Source: SAR324 cluster bacterium (GTDB lineage: Bacteria > SAR324 > NAC60-12). From it: a stretch of 64,000 bases of DNA. The stretch is from the NCBI GenBank assembly GCA_028281495.1, contig JANQJU010000064.1:124001-188000 (forward strand). Reading direction: 5' to 3'. The notes beneath the pieces were generated by a model. That model had not been told where the DNA came from. It did no database searches and saw only the letters and a program-made list of their open reading frames with translations. Shown here piece by piece: positions 52,832 through 62,028 of this stretch. Within the stretch, counting starts at the first letter, position 1; every line of letters begins with the position of its first letter. Made by a program: the position numbers and the translations under genes.

Positions 52832-54001
52832 ATGAGAAATAAAAAATTTTTGAAGATCCTATTTCTCTGGTGCTTGGGGATGTTCTTTTCGGGATTTTTC
52901 CTTCAAGCTGCTGAACCGCAAATTTTGTGGGAGCACACTTATGGTGGGACTGGTTGGGACCGAGCCTATTCGCTTCATTTGACCGACGACGGTAGCTTGA
53001 TCGTTGGTGGTTCCACTCGTTCTGGTTCAGCCAAACGCACTGATGGCTGGGTGTTCAAGCTCAATATGCAAGGAAAACAAGTCTGGGAAAAACACTGGGG
53101 AACCCACGCTATTGATGAGGTGTATTCCATCATTCCTACAACGGACGGTGGTTCGATTTTTACTGGATTGACTGAGTTTCGTGGCTCGGATGCATGGATT
53201 CTCAAGTTGGGGGCAACCGGGGAGTGGGAAGGAGAACGCCCTTTGGGCGGAACTGATCGGGATGAAGCCTATGCGATTATTCAAGCTCAAGACGGAGGCT
53301 ATCTACTAGCTGGTGCTTCAGAAGCACGTGGTGCAGATGAAGGCACCGACGCATGGGTCGTCAAACTCGATCCTGGCGGCAATATTGAATGGCAACGTTT
53401 CTTTGGCGAGGTTGAGAGCGTCTCTGAAGCACATGCGATGCTCCAGCTCAAGGATGGAGGTTACTTGGTGGCCGGTATCACAGATGCTAAAGGAGAAGGA
53501 AGCCGAGATGGCTGGATATTGCGCTTGAACGCACAAGGTGACCTATTATGGGATCGAACCTTTGGCTCCAGTGACTCTGATCGGGTCTACGCAATGCTTT
53601 CTGTCAAAAACGGATTCCTTTTCGTAGGAGAAACCACTCAAAATGATATCTTGCAAACCGAAGGTTGGATGTTATGGCTGTCAGCCGAAGGAGAAGTCTA
53701 CCAAGAAATCAAATTTGGAGGACCAGGAAGACACGGTCTCCGTGCGGTTGTGGCTGTGTCAAACGATCATTACCTGTTAGCAGGGTATTCGGAAGCGGAT
53801 TCCAATCAGGCGAGAGATGGCTGGATCGTTAAAATCAGCAAAGACGGCCAAGTCGTATGGGAATCGACTTGGGGGGGAACCGGTTGGGACGAGGCTCAGG
53901 CTTTGATTCGTCTTATTGATGGCTCCTACGTCATGGCTGGTTACACTAATTCCCAAGGAGCAGGAGAATATGATGCCTGGGTCGTCCGTTTTCAAGATTG
54001 A
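52832..54001 (+). CDS. exported seven-bladed beta-propeller repeat protein
   Basis: A 389-residue secreted protein, signal peptide about 1-30 (FLKILFLWCLGMFFSGFFLQ core). It has exactly seven repeats of about 50 residues, each with a (F/W)GG start, an ...A..I..(D/E)DGGYLLAG. core, and DGW(I/V)(L/V)KL...G at the end; for example TYGGTGWDRAYSLHLTDDGS in blade 1 and TWGGTGWDEAQALIRLIDGS in blade 7. The near-identical first and last blades suggest ring closure. Ligand unknown. It is divergent from the RND exporter gene. GAGG precedes ATG 52832. Confidence 0.85.
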   Translation: MRNKKFLKILFLWCLGMFFSGFFLQAAEPQILWEHTYGGTGWDRAYSLHLTDDGSLIVGGSTRSGSAKRTDGWVFKLNMQGKQVWEKHWGTHAIDEVYSIIPTTDGGSIFTGLTEFRGSDAWILKLGATGEWEGERPLGGTDRDEAYAIIQAQDGGYLLAGASEARGADEGTDAWVVKLDPGGNIEWQRFFGEVESVSEAHAMLQLKDGGYLVAGITDAKGEGSRDGWILRLNAQGDLLWDRTFGSSDSDRVYAMLSVKNGFLFVGETTQNDILQTEGWMLWLSAEGEVYQEIKFGGPGRHGLRAVVAVSNDHYLLAGYSEADSNQARDGWIVKISKDGQVVWESTWGGTGWDEAQALIRLIDGSYVMAGYTNSQGAGEYDAWVVRFQD

Positions 54002-54022
54002 TTTTTCAGGATCGAAATATGT

Positions 54023-56143
54023 TCATTCGGTACCAATGTTCAAAACTTGGGCACATTTCTTTAAAGAAAGAATGAATCCGAATTCGTCATCTTGATGGAG
54101 TTGTTCAAATTGATCGTGAGGCAAACTTTCAACAACCGAAATCATGGCAAGGATAGGAACGACTTTGAAATCTTTAGAAGCTTCTAAGGCAGGAATTGTG
54201 ATTTCTTTAAACAAGAAACCTTTGTCATTGATTTGAAATTTTTTGAAAACAGAAGGTACTTTGAGTTTTCCGAGCTGTTTCATTAAGGGACCCTGAACAA
54301 ACACGCGAAAATACGAAGTTTGTGACTCGGGTAAGTTATCTATATTACTACTTTGCCCCATTTTGGTGATTCCCAAAGTGACGATCAAATCGTTACGTAC
54401 CTTCAAGTACAGCACTTGCTCTTTAAATCCTTCCGATTTGCCCCGTATCGTCATATGCTTTTCGATATGTTGGATATGTTCCTTGTAGCTTTCCATGATG
54501 ACTTCCAGAGCTTTAGTATACCGCAGATAAGCCGGATTGATTTGAGGCTGGTTGGCTGTTTTTTCCACGTTGAAAAAGTTGACCAAAAATTCCTGTTCTA
54601 AAGGGGTGATGAAGGCTTCTGCATCCGAATTGTTGAAGCTGTAATCTTGAGATTGTCCGGCAACCAAATTGGGGACATCTCTTTTGGGGATCGGGAAACA
54701 CGCTTCGAGGGGTTTACCGGTATTGTTGAGTTTCACCTCGGGTGGCGGCGGGGGGGGAGGGGGGTCTTCTTTTTTGGGAGACGGGGGAGCTTGTTCGGCT
54801 TGCTGCTTTTTTGATTCCATTTTTTTGCGGACCGAACTGAAAACGTTATTGGCTTTTTTGATCTCTGAAAAAAAGCTTTGGAAGATGCTTTTTTTCTCTT
54901 TTTTTAGCGACTTTTCGGACATCTTCAGTTTATGCGCCGCTTGCGCTGCCATATTTTGTTTTTCCCATGCCAGATTCCCACTGGAAGCCATATTCTGAAC
55001 AGAAAGCGGCATGTGTTTGCCCAATTGATTGTCGTCTTTGAACAACCCATAAAACTTGAGCAGCAGGTTGTAAAAATCGTCTTCTGAAAGTGATCGCAAC
55101 GCTGCCATTTCCCCTTCAATTACAGAATCATCGTCTAATTTTTCTCGTTGACGCATGTTTTCTAACAATTCGGAGGGCAACGAGAGGCGTTTTTCTTTTT
55201 CGTAAATGCCAGCTTTACCCGCCTGATAAAAATTATCCTCCGCTCCCTTTCTGTCGTAATCTCGCAGAGTCATCACCAGCCAGTCGGTCATGTATTCCCG
55301 CTTGACATGTTGGAACAACGGCATCATGGGATGCGCCTGAAATTGAAATATGACTTTGGTGATGAGTTGCACCAAAGTCGTGTAATCGTCGCTGGCTAAG
55401 AATTCAAACAGGTCTTCGTCGGAGTAACGCATTTGTAGCACCAGGGCTTCATAATATTTCTTTTTGTCATAAACCGGTTGTGCTGAATCATGAATGGCGA
55501 TGTCGAGCTGTTGCAGCAATTGCAAACAAGCATAAGCCATTTCGAGAACCATGCGTTGCAGGCTACGTTTTATACCTACTAAAGGTTGGGGACGTTCTGA
55601 AAACTTATAGGATTGATTTAAGATTTCCGCGAGATCGTTTAATTCGTATTTATGTTGTTCCAAGTATCGGGTGAGGAAGCCTTCATTGCGTAATACGGTT
55701 CGGACCGTTTCTTGGGTTTTGATCAGTTTGGCCGTCATCGACTTGAACACGATTTCTTTGTCATACTGTGTGCGGCCCGCTCCAAAGTAACGGATGATTT
55801 CTAGCAGAGCGAGTTCATCGTACATGTAGAGGTAACTTTCCTGATACCAAACTTGAGGGTCAGGGTACATCACCTTCGCAAGATTCGAGTCGTTTTCCAA
55901 ATTGTTGTAAAATTTTTCCATCCGATCCATGAAGGCACCCATTTGTCGCAAGCTCGTTTTATCAAAGAGCTTGGAGCCACTGCTTTCTTCGACAACTCCT
56001 CCTAACTGATCAAAAATAGCTTTGCGCTGATCTCCTGTTAGTAGCTCTTGTGATGAGTCTTCGGAGGTATTGAGTTTTTTATTGGCATAACCTGCTAACA
56101 CATCACTGAAGGTTCGTTTTTTTTGTGCGGGAGCCGCAGCCAT
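54023..56143 (-). CDS. large soluble protein of unknown function with poly-Pro linker (706 aa)
   Basis: Residues about 1-400 are helical with no recognisable motif (for example PDPQVWYQESYLYMYDELAL and YYEALVLQMRYSDEDLFEFL). A basic region (KKEKKSIFQSFFSEIKKAN) and a linker with PPPPPPPP at about 465-480 follow, then a second conserved-looking region to 706 that includes ALEVIMESYKEHIQHIEKHM and a strand-rich end. No signal peptide and no membrane segment. AAGGAG precedes ATG. The gene converges on the propeller gene, with 21 bases between stops. I do not recognise any family. Confidence 0.7.
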   Translation of the reverse strand: MAAAPAQKKRTFSDVLAGYANKKLNTSEDSSQELLTGDQRKAIFDQLGGVVEESSGSKLFDKTSLRQMGAFMDRMEKFYNNLENDSNLAKVMYPDPQVWYQESYLYMYDELALLEIIRYFGAGRTQYDKEIVFKSMTAKLIKTQETVRTVLRNEGFLTRYLEQHKYELNDLAEILNQSYKFSERPQPLVGIKRSLQRMVLEMAYACLQLLQQLDIAIHDSAQPVYDKKKYYEALVLQMRYSDEDLFEFLASDDYTTLVQLITKVIFQFQAHPMMPLFQHVKREYMTDWLVMTLRDYDRKGAEDNFYQAGKAGIYEKEKRLSLPSELLENMRQREKLDDDSVIEGEMAALRSLSEDDFYNLLLKFYGLFKDDNQLGKHMPLSVQNMASSGNLAWEKQNMAAQAAHKLKMSEKSLKKEKKSIFQSFFSEIKKANNVFSSVRKKMESKKQQAEQAPPSPKKEDPPPPPPPPEVKLNNTGKPLEACFPIPKRDVPNLVAGQSQDYSFNNSDAEAFITPLEQEFLVNFFNVEKTANQPQINPAYLRYTKALEVIMESYKEHIQHIEKHMTIRGKSEGFKEQVLYLKVRNDLIVTLGITKMGQSSNIDNLPESQTSYFRVFVQGPLMKQLGKLKVPSVFKKFQINDKGFLFKEITIPALEASKDFKVVPILAMISVVESLPHDQFEQLHQDDEFGFILSLKKCAQVLNIGTE

Positions 56144-56335
56144 AGCTTTCTCCTTACAAGAGTCAACGTTAACGCCGACCTCTCAAGCTCAAATTAAAGT
56201 AGGGATGACTAGCCGTTCATGGATCATCAATTAAAAGAAATACGCTATAAAATACCTGAAGAATATTAGGATTTGCGTATTGATAATGATCTATGTTGTT
56301 TTTATGTTGTTTTTTAGTTTGCTGCAAGTCTTATT

Positions 56336-57580
56336 TTACTTGCCTAGAGTCACCACCCCCATATCCTCTTCTGGCAGAGGAGGAGTTGGTTTACGATCAG
56401 GATTGGGAAAGGAAAGTGTGAAATAGAAAAACAAGGAAGCTAACACAACAAGTAATAGGAATAACCATGACGGATAGGCATGGTATAATAAACCGGATAG
56501 CATCGCCCCTACGAAGTTTCCAATAAAGTGGCAAAAACTATAGATCCCGCTAGCCGTGCCTTTGGTTTGTGGGGTAGTGATGCGTGTCAGTAGTGAGGGA
56601 AATATGGGTTCAAAGACGTTGAATCCCATGAAGAATATAAAGAGCGCTACTAAAAACACAGGAAGGGAGCCAACCTCTTTTCCGACCCAAGAAAGGACAA
56701 AGGAACTTAGCAGAAAAAGAATTCCTACCAACATCACTTGTCGAAAGCGATTGCGAGTTTCGGCAATGATGGCTGCCATGACCATTGCCACTCCGCCACA
56801 GAACAACATTGGGAGATACACCTTCCATAATTCTGATTTTGCAAAGCCATAGTCGTTGAGAACCAAGGGCGTTACAAAAAACGTCATTGAAAGACCTACG
56901 TTGCACACAAATGTTCCAAAGTTGATCACGCGAAGCGGTGGGATGTTGAGCACAGTGCGGAAGATTTCGCGAGTGCTCAAACGGGTTGTAGGCATTTGTG
57001 GGGGAGCGGGAACGGCAAACAAAAGAACCAGCAGGCTAATCGAGGCCATCAGGGTAATGAGCCAGAAAATTCCGGAAAGGCCCACCCAGTGACCTAAAAA
57101 GGGCGCTATCAAAAAGGCTAGTCCAAAGGCCAGTCCTACACTGGCTCCTAATCCAGCATTGGCACGAGCTCGCACTTCAGGGCGGGTTAAGTCGGCAATC
57201 AGAGCAAAAATTGCAGAACTGATCGCTCCTGCTCCTTGAAGCAACCGAGCTGCGATCATCCAATATACATCATCAGCAACGGCTGCCATTGCACTCCCAA
57301 TTATGAACAACACCAAACCAAAGGCTATCACAGGCTTGCGACCGATACGGTCGCTCCACAGCCCAAAGGGAATTTGTAAGGTGGCTTGGGTAAGGCCATA
57401 AGCTCCTAAGGCTAATCCGATCAATGCAGGCGTTGCTCCTTGCAAATCCAGCGCGAGTAAGCTGAATAGGGGCAGGACGAGAAACAATCCAAACATTCGG
57501 AAAAAGAATATGGTGCTTAAGCTTAGGATGCTGGTTTTTTCAAGTGAGGTAAAAACAGGGCCTTTGTTGCGTCTTGCCAT
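56336..57580 (-). CDS. MFS exporter (YajR-like, without C-terminal domain)
   Basis: A 414-residue inner-membrane transporter with 12 hydrophobic segments. The opening SLSTIFFFRMFGLFLVLPLF and the loop-2/3 motif A GLWSDRIGRKP fit the drug/H+ antiporter branch; ATPALIGLALGAYGLTQA and LTRPEVRARANAGLGASVG are further family blocks. It lacks the C-terminal ferredoxin-like domain of E. coli YajR. Substrate unknown. The ribosome site is weak (CTCCTCT before ATG). A 9-bp hairpin lies between it and the upstream gene on the same strand. Confidence 0.88.
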   Translation of the reverse strand: MARRNKGPVFTSLEKTSILSLSTIFFFRMFGLFLVLPLFSLLALDLQGATPALIGLALGAYGLTQATLQIPFGLWSDRIGRKPVIAFGLVLFIIGSAMAAVADDVYWMIAARLLQGAGAISSAIFALIADLTRPEVRARANAGLGASVGLAFGLAFLIAPFLGHWVGLSGIFWLITLMASISLLVLLFAVPAPPQMPTTRLSTREIFRTVLNIPPLRVINFGTFVCNVGLSMTFFVTPLVLNDYGFAKSELWKVYLPMLFCGGVAMVMAAIIAETRNRFRQVMLVGILFLLSSFVLSWVGKEVGSLPVFLVALFIFFMGFNVFEPIFPSLLTRITTPQTKGTASGIYSFCHFIGNFVGAMLSGLLYHAYPSWLFLLLVVLASLFFYFTLSFPNPDRKPTPPLPEEDMGVVTLGK

Positions 57581-57659
57581 AGAGGAGTAGCCAAAGTGAG
57601 AGGTGAGTCAAATAAAAGAAACTTTTATAACGCTACGGTGGGCAAAGAGGCAAGCTTGT

Positions 57660-57685
57660 CCTCCCCTGCAAGGAATCAGGGGAGG
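57660..57685. terminator. stable hairpin between two minus-strand genes
   Basis: CCTCCCCTG at 57660-57668 and CAGGGGAGG at 57677-57685 form a perfect 9-bp, GC-rich stem with an 8-base loop, 32 bases after the stop of the membrane-protein gene. There is no T-run on either strand, so it may be a Rho-dependent end, an RNA-stability element or a REP-like repeat rather than an intrinsic terminator. Confidence 0.45.
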
Positions 57686-57717
57686 CTAGGGTAGATTGAG
57701 CGAGTGAAGAGAATGGA

Positions 57718-58590
57718 TTAATGAGTGAGTTCAAACAATTGGTCACGTAACTGAGACCATGTATCCATGAGCGTTTGCTCTGGGAGTGCATCCCATTCCA
57801 TAATTTGCAGCACGTATTCGCGAACTTTATTGCGAGATAAACCGCGTTTTTGCCAAGTTTGGTAGATCTCTTCTTCAGAAGCTTGAAGCGGTTTGCCATC
57901 CAGATTTTTGCGATACAGAAATTTAATAGCGCTATCAGCATGTTTGTGGATGAATTCCACTGTCGCTTCTTCAGTGATACGTCCTGTTCCGTAGACCACA
58001 TCAGCGTCGCCCGCATCACTGGTTCGAGATTCATCATCAAAGTCAAAATCTTCGTCCAGAAAATCCTCTTCCACTGGTTCAGCTTTGGCTGCCTGAGGGG
58101 CGGCTGCCTGTGAAGGAGCCTGTGGCTGTTGGGGAGCTCCCATCGGTTGTGGTGCCGCCATCGGTTGAGGCGCTCCCATCGGCTGAGGGGGAGCCATCGG
58201 TTGAGGCGGAGGCATCGGAGGAGCCATCGGCTGCATCTGAGGAGGAGGTTGTGCTGGACGCATGGGCTGCGGAGCAACCTGCCGGAACTGAGCACCGCCT
58301 CCAGCTGGAGCCATTGAAGCTCGTTGATAGAATACCTGTTGACCCGGAATCGCCATCACCGTGAGCAGTAAAACACCCGCTACTAAAAAAGTGATACAAA
58401 AAATAAATCCTTGGAAATAGAAGTCGTATTGGTTCTTATCAAAGAAGAAACGGGTTTGCCCTGCGGAGGTCGAGACCAAGAAACTAGTGGTTTCCATCCC
58501 TTCGTAGAAGAAATAAGTTCCAAAGGCAGTACCCCCTATAAAACCCAGGATTACTAGAATGTATAAGTTTAAATAGGTGACCGGCTGCAT
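57718..58590 (-). CDS. two-TM membrane protein with Pro/Met-rich repeats (290 aa)
   Basis: TM1 at about 9-28 and TM2 at about 60-82 flank a short periplasmic loop. A cytoplasmic Pro/Gln/Met-rich region (about 103-165) is built of repeats such as PQPMAPPQPMGAP, then an acidic stretch (EEDFLDEDFDFDDES) and a helical C-terminal domain (about 200-290, with EEEIYQTWQKRGLSRNKVRE). The helical part could be a DNA- or protein-binding domain, but I cannot name it. AGGAGG precedes ATG. Unknown function. Confidence 0.7.
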   Translation of the reverse strand: MQPVTYLNLYILVILGFIGGTAFGTYFFYEGMETTSFLVSTSAGQTRFFFDKNQYDFYFQGFIFCITFLVAGVLLLTVMAIPGQQVFYQRASMAPAGGGAQFRQVAPQPMRPAQPPPQMQPMAPPMPPPQPMAPPQPMGAPQPMAAPQPMGAPQQPQAPSQAAAPQAAKAEPVEEDFLDEDFDFDDESRTSDAGDADVVYGTGRITEEATVEFIHKHADSAIKFLYRKNLDGKPLQASEEEIYQTWQKRGLSRNKVREYVLQIMEWDALPEQTLMDTWSQLRDQLFELTH

Positions 58591-58720
58591 GGGGCCTCCT
58601 TATCTCTCAAAAAAGGTTCAAAACAGACAGACGCAGGCATAGCAGGTATCACACCGACTCGTCCCACGAAGAAAGGTTTCTTTGAGTTACTTATCGGTGG
58701 ATTTCGGATTTTCTTGAGTC

Positions 58721-59872
58721 TTATTTTATAATTTCTTGGAGATACTGCTGTTGACGCGGAGTGATCTCCGGATGGTTTTCTTGATTGAGTTGTTGAATCT
58801 CTTCGCGATATTGCGGATTGGCTTGAAAATCGTATTCAAACTTCAAAGGTCGAACTCCTTTTTCCGACCAAAATTTTTGGCCATTGGAACCTTGGCGTCT
58901 CATCTGTGGACGTCCCATTTGTTGAAGCTGCTGCTGTGCATTTCCCAGCGCTTGCTGAAGCTGTTGCAATTGATTTTGCGTATTTTGACCTGAAGCGTAA
59001 GCCGGTTGCGGGATACCATTACCAATTTGCTGGGAGGTCATCTGCGATGCCTCTTGGCTTTGTTGCATCAAGGATTGCAACTGCTCGGTTGGCATGAAAG
59101 GAGAGTTTTCCATCTGGGATAAAGCCCCCTGCATTTGTTGAATCAGTTGGCTGATTTGTTCCTGGCTAAGTTCCATCTGGGGTTGCATGTTTTGTGGCAG
59201 TGAAGGGTATTGCAATGTCTGCCTTAAGTCTTGATTGAGCTGTCCTTGGCGATTTTGGGCTTCTGCTGCACGCCTTGCCAACTCCGATAGCTGGCGAGAC
59301 AACTCAGAAAATTTAGAATCATAATACTGAGAAATCGCCTCGTTGAGATTCTGCTGCTGCTGATCAAACATGCTGAGCAGTTGATTCAGAAAATCCCGAG
59401 CTTCCTCAAACTTTCCTTCTGCAAGCATCTGCTTGAGCTGCTCCATCACTGAAGAAAGAGGAATCTGCTGAGAGTTTTGCATTTCAGAAGGCATCGGCAA
59501 TTGCGAAGCTAACTGCTGCTGTTGCTGTAGCACCTCTGCAAGATGATTCTCAAACTCTTCCAAGGCTTTCATCAGCTCTTCCATTTGTTGGTTTCCAGGA
59601 TTGTTCTGTAGATTCTGCAGCCATTGTTCTAAGTTCTGAAAACTATTGTATACGTCGTCGCCTTCTTGCAGTGCATTTTCCAATTCCTGACGGTCCAAAA
59701 GTTCACGGAGTTTTTGACGAAGCACAGAGACGGTTTGGTATTCCTCCACCATGACTTGTTCCTGAGCTGTTAATTTTGTCTCAACAGCTCCCACCAAGGA
59801 AGGGGATAAACCAATCAGTAGTCCGATACAGAATAGATAGAGGGGATGCGGTGCTTTGTAGAATGCTTTCAT
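58721..59872 (-). CDS. exported Gln-rich coiled-coil protein (383 aa)
   Basis: Signal peptide about 1-30 (LYLFCIGLLIGLSPSLVGAV core). The mature part is almost wholly Gln/Leu/Met-rich helix (LQQALGNAQQQLQQM and similar), with a conserved-looking end: KFWSEKGVRPLKFEYDFQAN, then PEITPRQQQYLQEIIK. Composition resembles the Gln/Met-rich C-terminal part of DUF4175-type proteins, but that is not a firm match. No strong ribosome site. A structural periplasmic role is plausible. Confidence 0.7.
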   Translation of the reverse strand: MKAFYKAPHPLYLFCIGLLIGLSPSLVGAVETKLTAQEQVMVEEYQTVSVLRQKLRELLDRQELENALQEGDDVYNSFQNLEQWLQNLQNNPGNQQMEELMKALEEFENHLAEVLQQQQQLASQLPMPSEMQNSQQIPLSSVMEQLKQMLAEGKFEEARDFLNQLLSMFDQQQQNLNEAISQYYDSKFSELSRQLSELARRAAEAQNRQGQLNQDLRQTLQYPSLPQNMQPQMELSQEQISQLIQQMQGALSQMENSPFMPTEQLQSLMQQSQEASQMTSQQIGNGIPQPAYASGQNTQNQLQQLQQALGNAQQQLQQMGRPQMRRQGSNGQKFWSEKGVRPLKFEYDFQANPQYREEIQQLNQENHPEITPRQQQYLQEIIK

Positions 59873-59980
59873 TGGACTTGTTTTTTTCAGAGTGGGTTAA
59901 TAAAGGAGGAACATGAATTATAGACCATAACCTACTCTTGCAAAAGCTGATTTTTCACCCCAAAAAGCTGAAGGAATCTC

Positions 59981-61462
59981 ATGATTGAGCTAGCGACAGG
60001 CCGTGATCTTCTTCCTATTTTACCAGAGGTGGTTCTCACCTTGACAGGAGCCATCGCCATATTGGTCGAATTGTTCGGATTTCAGAAGGATAAGAAAACC
60101 GCAGTCGCCCTTGTCGCTTTGCTTGGCTTAGGAGCAAGCCTGTTTCTTGAGATCCAGTTATTTGGCCACAATTACCAAGGTTTTTTTGGAATGGTAGTCG
60201 CAGACAATTACTCTATTTTGTTTGAAATTGTTTACTTGGTGACTGCGATCCTCACTATTTTGATTTCGTGGCACTATCTCGCTGAAAATGACATGAATTT
60301 TGGCGAATACTATATTCTTCTCGTCTTTGCAGTCGTGGGCATGATGTTTATGACGTCTAGCCTGAATTTGTTAGTCATTTTTATTGGCTTAGAAATCATG
60401 TCCATTTCCAGCTACATCCTGGTGGGAATGCGCCGACGCCTAGCAGAAGCTAACGAAGCGGCATTGAAATATTTGTTGCTCGGAGCATTTTCAACAGGGT
60501 TCATGTTGTATGGCATTTCGTTGGTGTATGGCGCCACGGGTAGCACTTCCCTACCAACCATTATTTCCCAGTTGCAACAATCCGGTGGGGCGCTCAATCC
60601 GCTTGCCTCAGTTGGGTTGGCACTCATGGTGATTGGAGTGGGGTTCAAAGTGGCAGTGGTACCGTTTCATATGTGGACTCCTGATGTATACACGGGGGCT
60701 CCAACTCCTGTCACAGCCTTCCTTTCGGCAGCATCCAAAGCAGCTGCTTTTGCGATGCTGATTCGGATCTTCTTGACTGGCATGCCTCTAGATGACCCAC
60801 GTTGGGATCATGTGATGTGGCTCATTGCGGTCTTGACGATGACTGTGGGGAATATCATGGCGTTACAACAGAAAAGTGTGAAACGGATGCTGGCATACTC
60901 CTCGATTGCCCATGCGGGATATGCAATGGTTGCTGTTGTGGCGGGATCACCAGCAGCAATCAGTAGTATTTTATTTTATTCCTGTGCATATGCCATGATG
61001 AGCATTGGAGCTTTTGGGATTCTTGCCATTCGGCAAAACGGTAAAGTGATTGAAACCTATGACGATTTGGCTGGATATGCCAAACGTTCTCCATTGCTCG
61101 CCATTCTTATGACTACCTTCATGCTTTCCCTTTTGGGGTTACCTCTCACCGCTGGATTCGTTGGAAAATATCAAATTTTCATCGCTGCGTTGGAATCTGG
61201 TTGGCCACTCCTTACTGTTATTGCTGCTCTCAACAGCGCGGTTTCTCTTTATTACTATTTGCTAGTCGTCGTTTATATGTATATGAAAGAACCTAAGCAG
61301 ACGGAGCAAATGACGGAAACCGTACCCACCCACCCACCAGCCCCTACTGTTTTGGCAGTGACTGGGTTGATCGGTTCTGCCGTCATCATTTTATACCTGG
61401 GCATTTTTCCGGGCACTTTGGTGGAATTAGCCCACCATTCTGTCCAAGCGATCTTGTACTGA
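59981..61462 (+). CDS. nuoN: NADH-quinone oxidoreductase subunit N
   Basis: The 493-residue antiporter-like membrane subunit of respiratory complex I, one of three proton-pumping subunits. MRRRLAEANEAALKYLLLGA, the Lys/His-bearing VAVVPFHMWTPDVYTGAPTP and VKRMLAYSSIAHAGYAMVAV are diagnostic; 14 hydrophobic segments fit. AGGAATCTC precedes ATG. nuoN is normally last in a nuoA-N operon, but here the upstream gene is on the other strand and no other nuo gene is in the window, so it stands alone. Confidence 0.95.
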   Translation: MIELATGRDLLPILPEVVLTLTGAIAILVELFGFQKDKKTAVALVALLGLGASLFLEIQLFGHNYQGFFGMVVADNYSILFEIVYLVTAILTILISWHYLAENDMNFGEYYILLVFAVVGMMFMTSSLNLLVIFIGLEIMSISSYILVGMRRRLAEANEAALKYLLLGAFSTGFMLYGISLVYGATGSTSLPTIISQLQQSGGALNPLASVGLALMVIGVGFKVAVVPFHMWTPDVYTGAPTPVTAFLSAASKAAAFAMLIRIFLTGMPLDDPRWDHVMWLIAVLTMTVGNIMALQQKSVKRMLAYSSIAHAGYAMVAVVAGSPAAISSILFYSCAYAMMSIGAFGILAIRQNGKVIETYDDLAGYAKRSPLLAILMTTFMLSLLGLPLTAGFVGKYQIFIAALESGWPLLTVIAALNSAVSLYYYLLVVVYMYMKEPKQTEQMTETVPTHPPAPTVLAVTGLIGSAVIILYLGIFPGTLVELAHHSVQAILY

Positions 61463-61488
61463 TCTCCAACTCCGAGTTGACGATTCCT

Positions 61489-61533
61489 TGATCCCAGTTT
61501 TGGATCATCGACACGTCTGGGCTTCTCCAGACG
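61489..61533 (+). terminator. two hairpins after nuoN
   Basis: TGATCC-N7-GGATCA (61489-61507) and CGTCTGG-GCTTCT-CCAGACG (61514-61533) are perfect stems of 6 and 7 bp, 26 and 51 bases after the nuoN stop. Position suits transcript termination or 3' processing, but no T-run follows either stem. Confidence 0.4.
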
Positions 61534-61617
61534 ATTGTCTGAAATTCCTATTGGTGTGCTCGTTTCTAGGAAAAGGTAGTTGGATTTGCCTACAATAAAA
61601 TGATTTCAGGAGTTCCT

Positions 61618-62028
61618 ATGAAGACAAAACCGATACAAAACAAGCGAGAGCTATCTGCAGGATTCAGCTTAATTGAGATGATGATTGTGGTGGTGATGAT
61701 CGGAATTCTTGCCACAATGGCCTATCCCCGTTTGGAACGATATTTGACGAGTTCTCGACAGAACGAAGCAAAAACGAACCTCATGGCAATTTATACGGCA
61801 CAAAAAGTGTATCACGCATCGAACCGGGGGTATGCTTCCGATATCCAACAATTGGGTGTCGAAACACCCTCTGAAGGTGAGGTCCTATACACTTATAGCC
61901 TCACCGTTGATGCGACCACTTTCACTGCCACGGCCAAAGGCAATATCGATGATGATGAGACGTTGGATGTCTGGACCGTAGACCAGAATAAAGAGCTTAT
62001 CAATGTCACCAATGATGTTCTCGACTAA
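61618..62028 (+). CDS. type IV pilin-like prepilin
   Basis: A 136-residue protein with a class III signal: basic leader ending in G, then FSLIEMMIVVVMIGILATMA with Glu at mature position 5, the prepilin-peptidase signature. The body has the alpha-helical spine (LERYLTSSRQNEAKTNLMAI) and a short beta domain with no obvious disulfide Cys pair. It may be a major or minor pilin or a type II secretion pseudopilin; the length suits PilA or PilE. ATG 61618 with AGGAG upstream is chosen over ATG 61600. The following lipoprotein gene overlaps its end. Confidence 0.88.
   Translation: MKTKPIQNKRELSAGFSLIEMMIVVVMIGILATMAYPRLERYLTSSRQNEAKTNLMAIYTAQKVYHASNRGYASDIQQLGVETPSEGEVLYTYSLTVDATTFTATAKGNIDDDETLDVWTVDQNKELINVTNDVLD

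Noticed and set aside
57660..57685. Classical intrinsic terminator
   Set aside because: The stem is strong but no T-run follows on either strand; it is kept only as a low-confidence hairpin.
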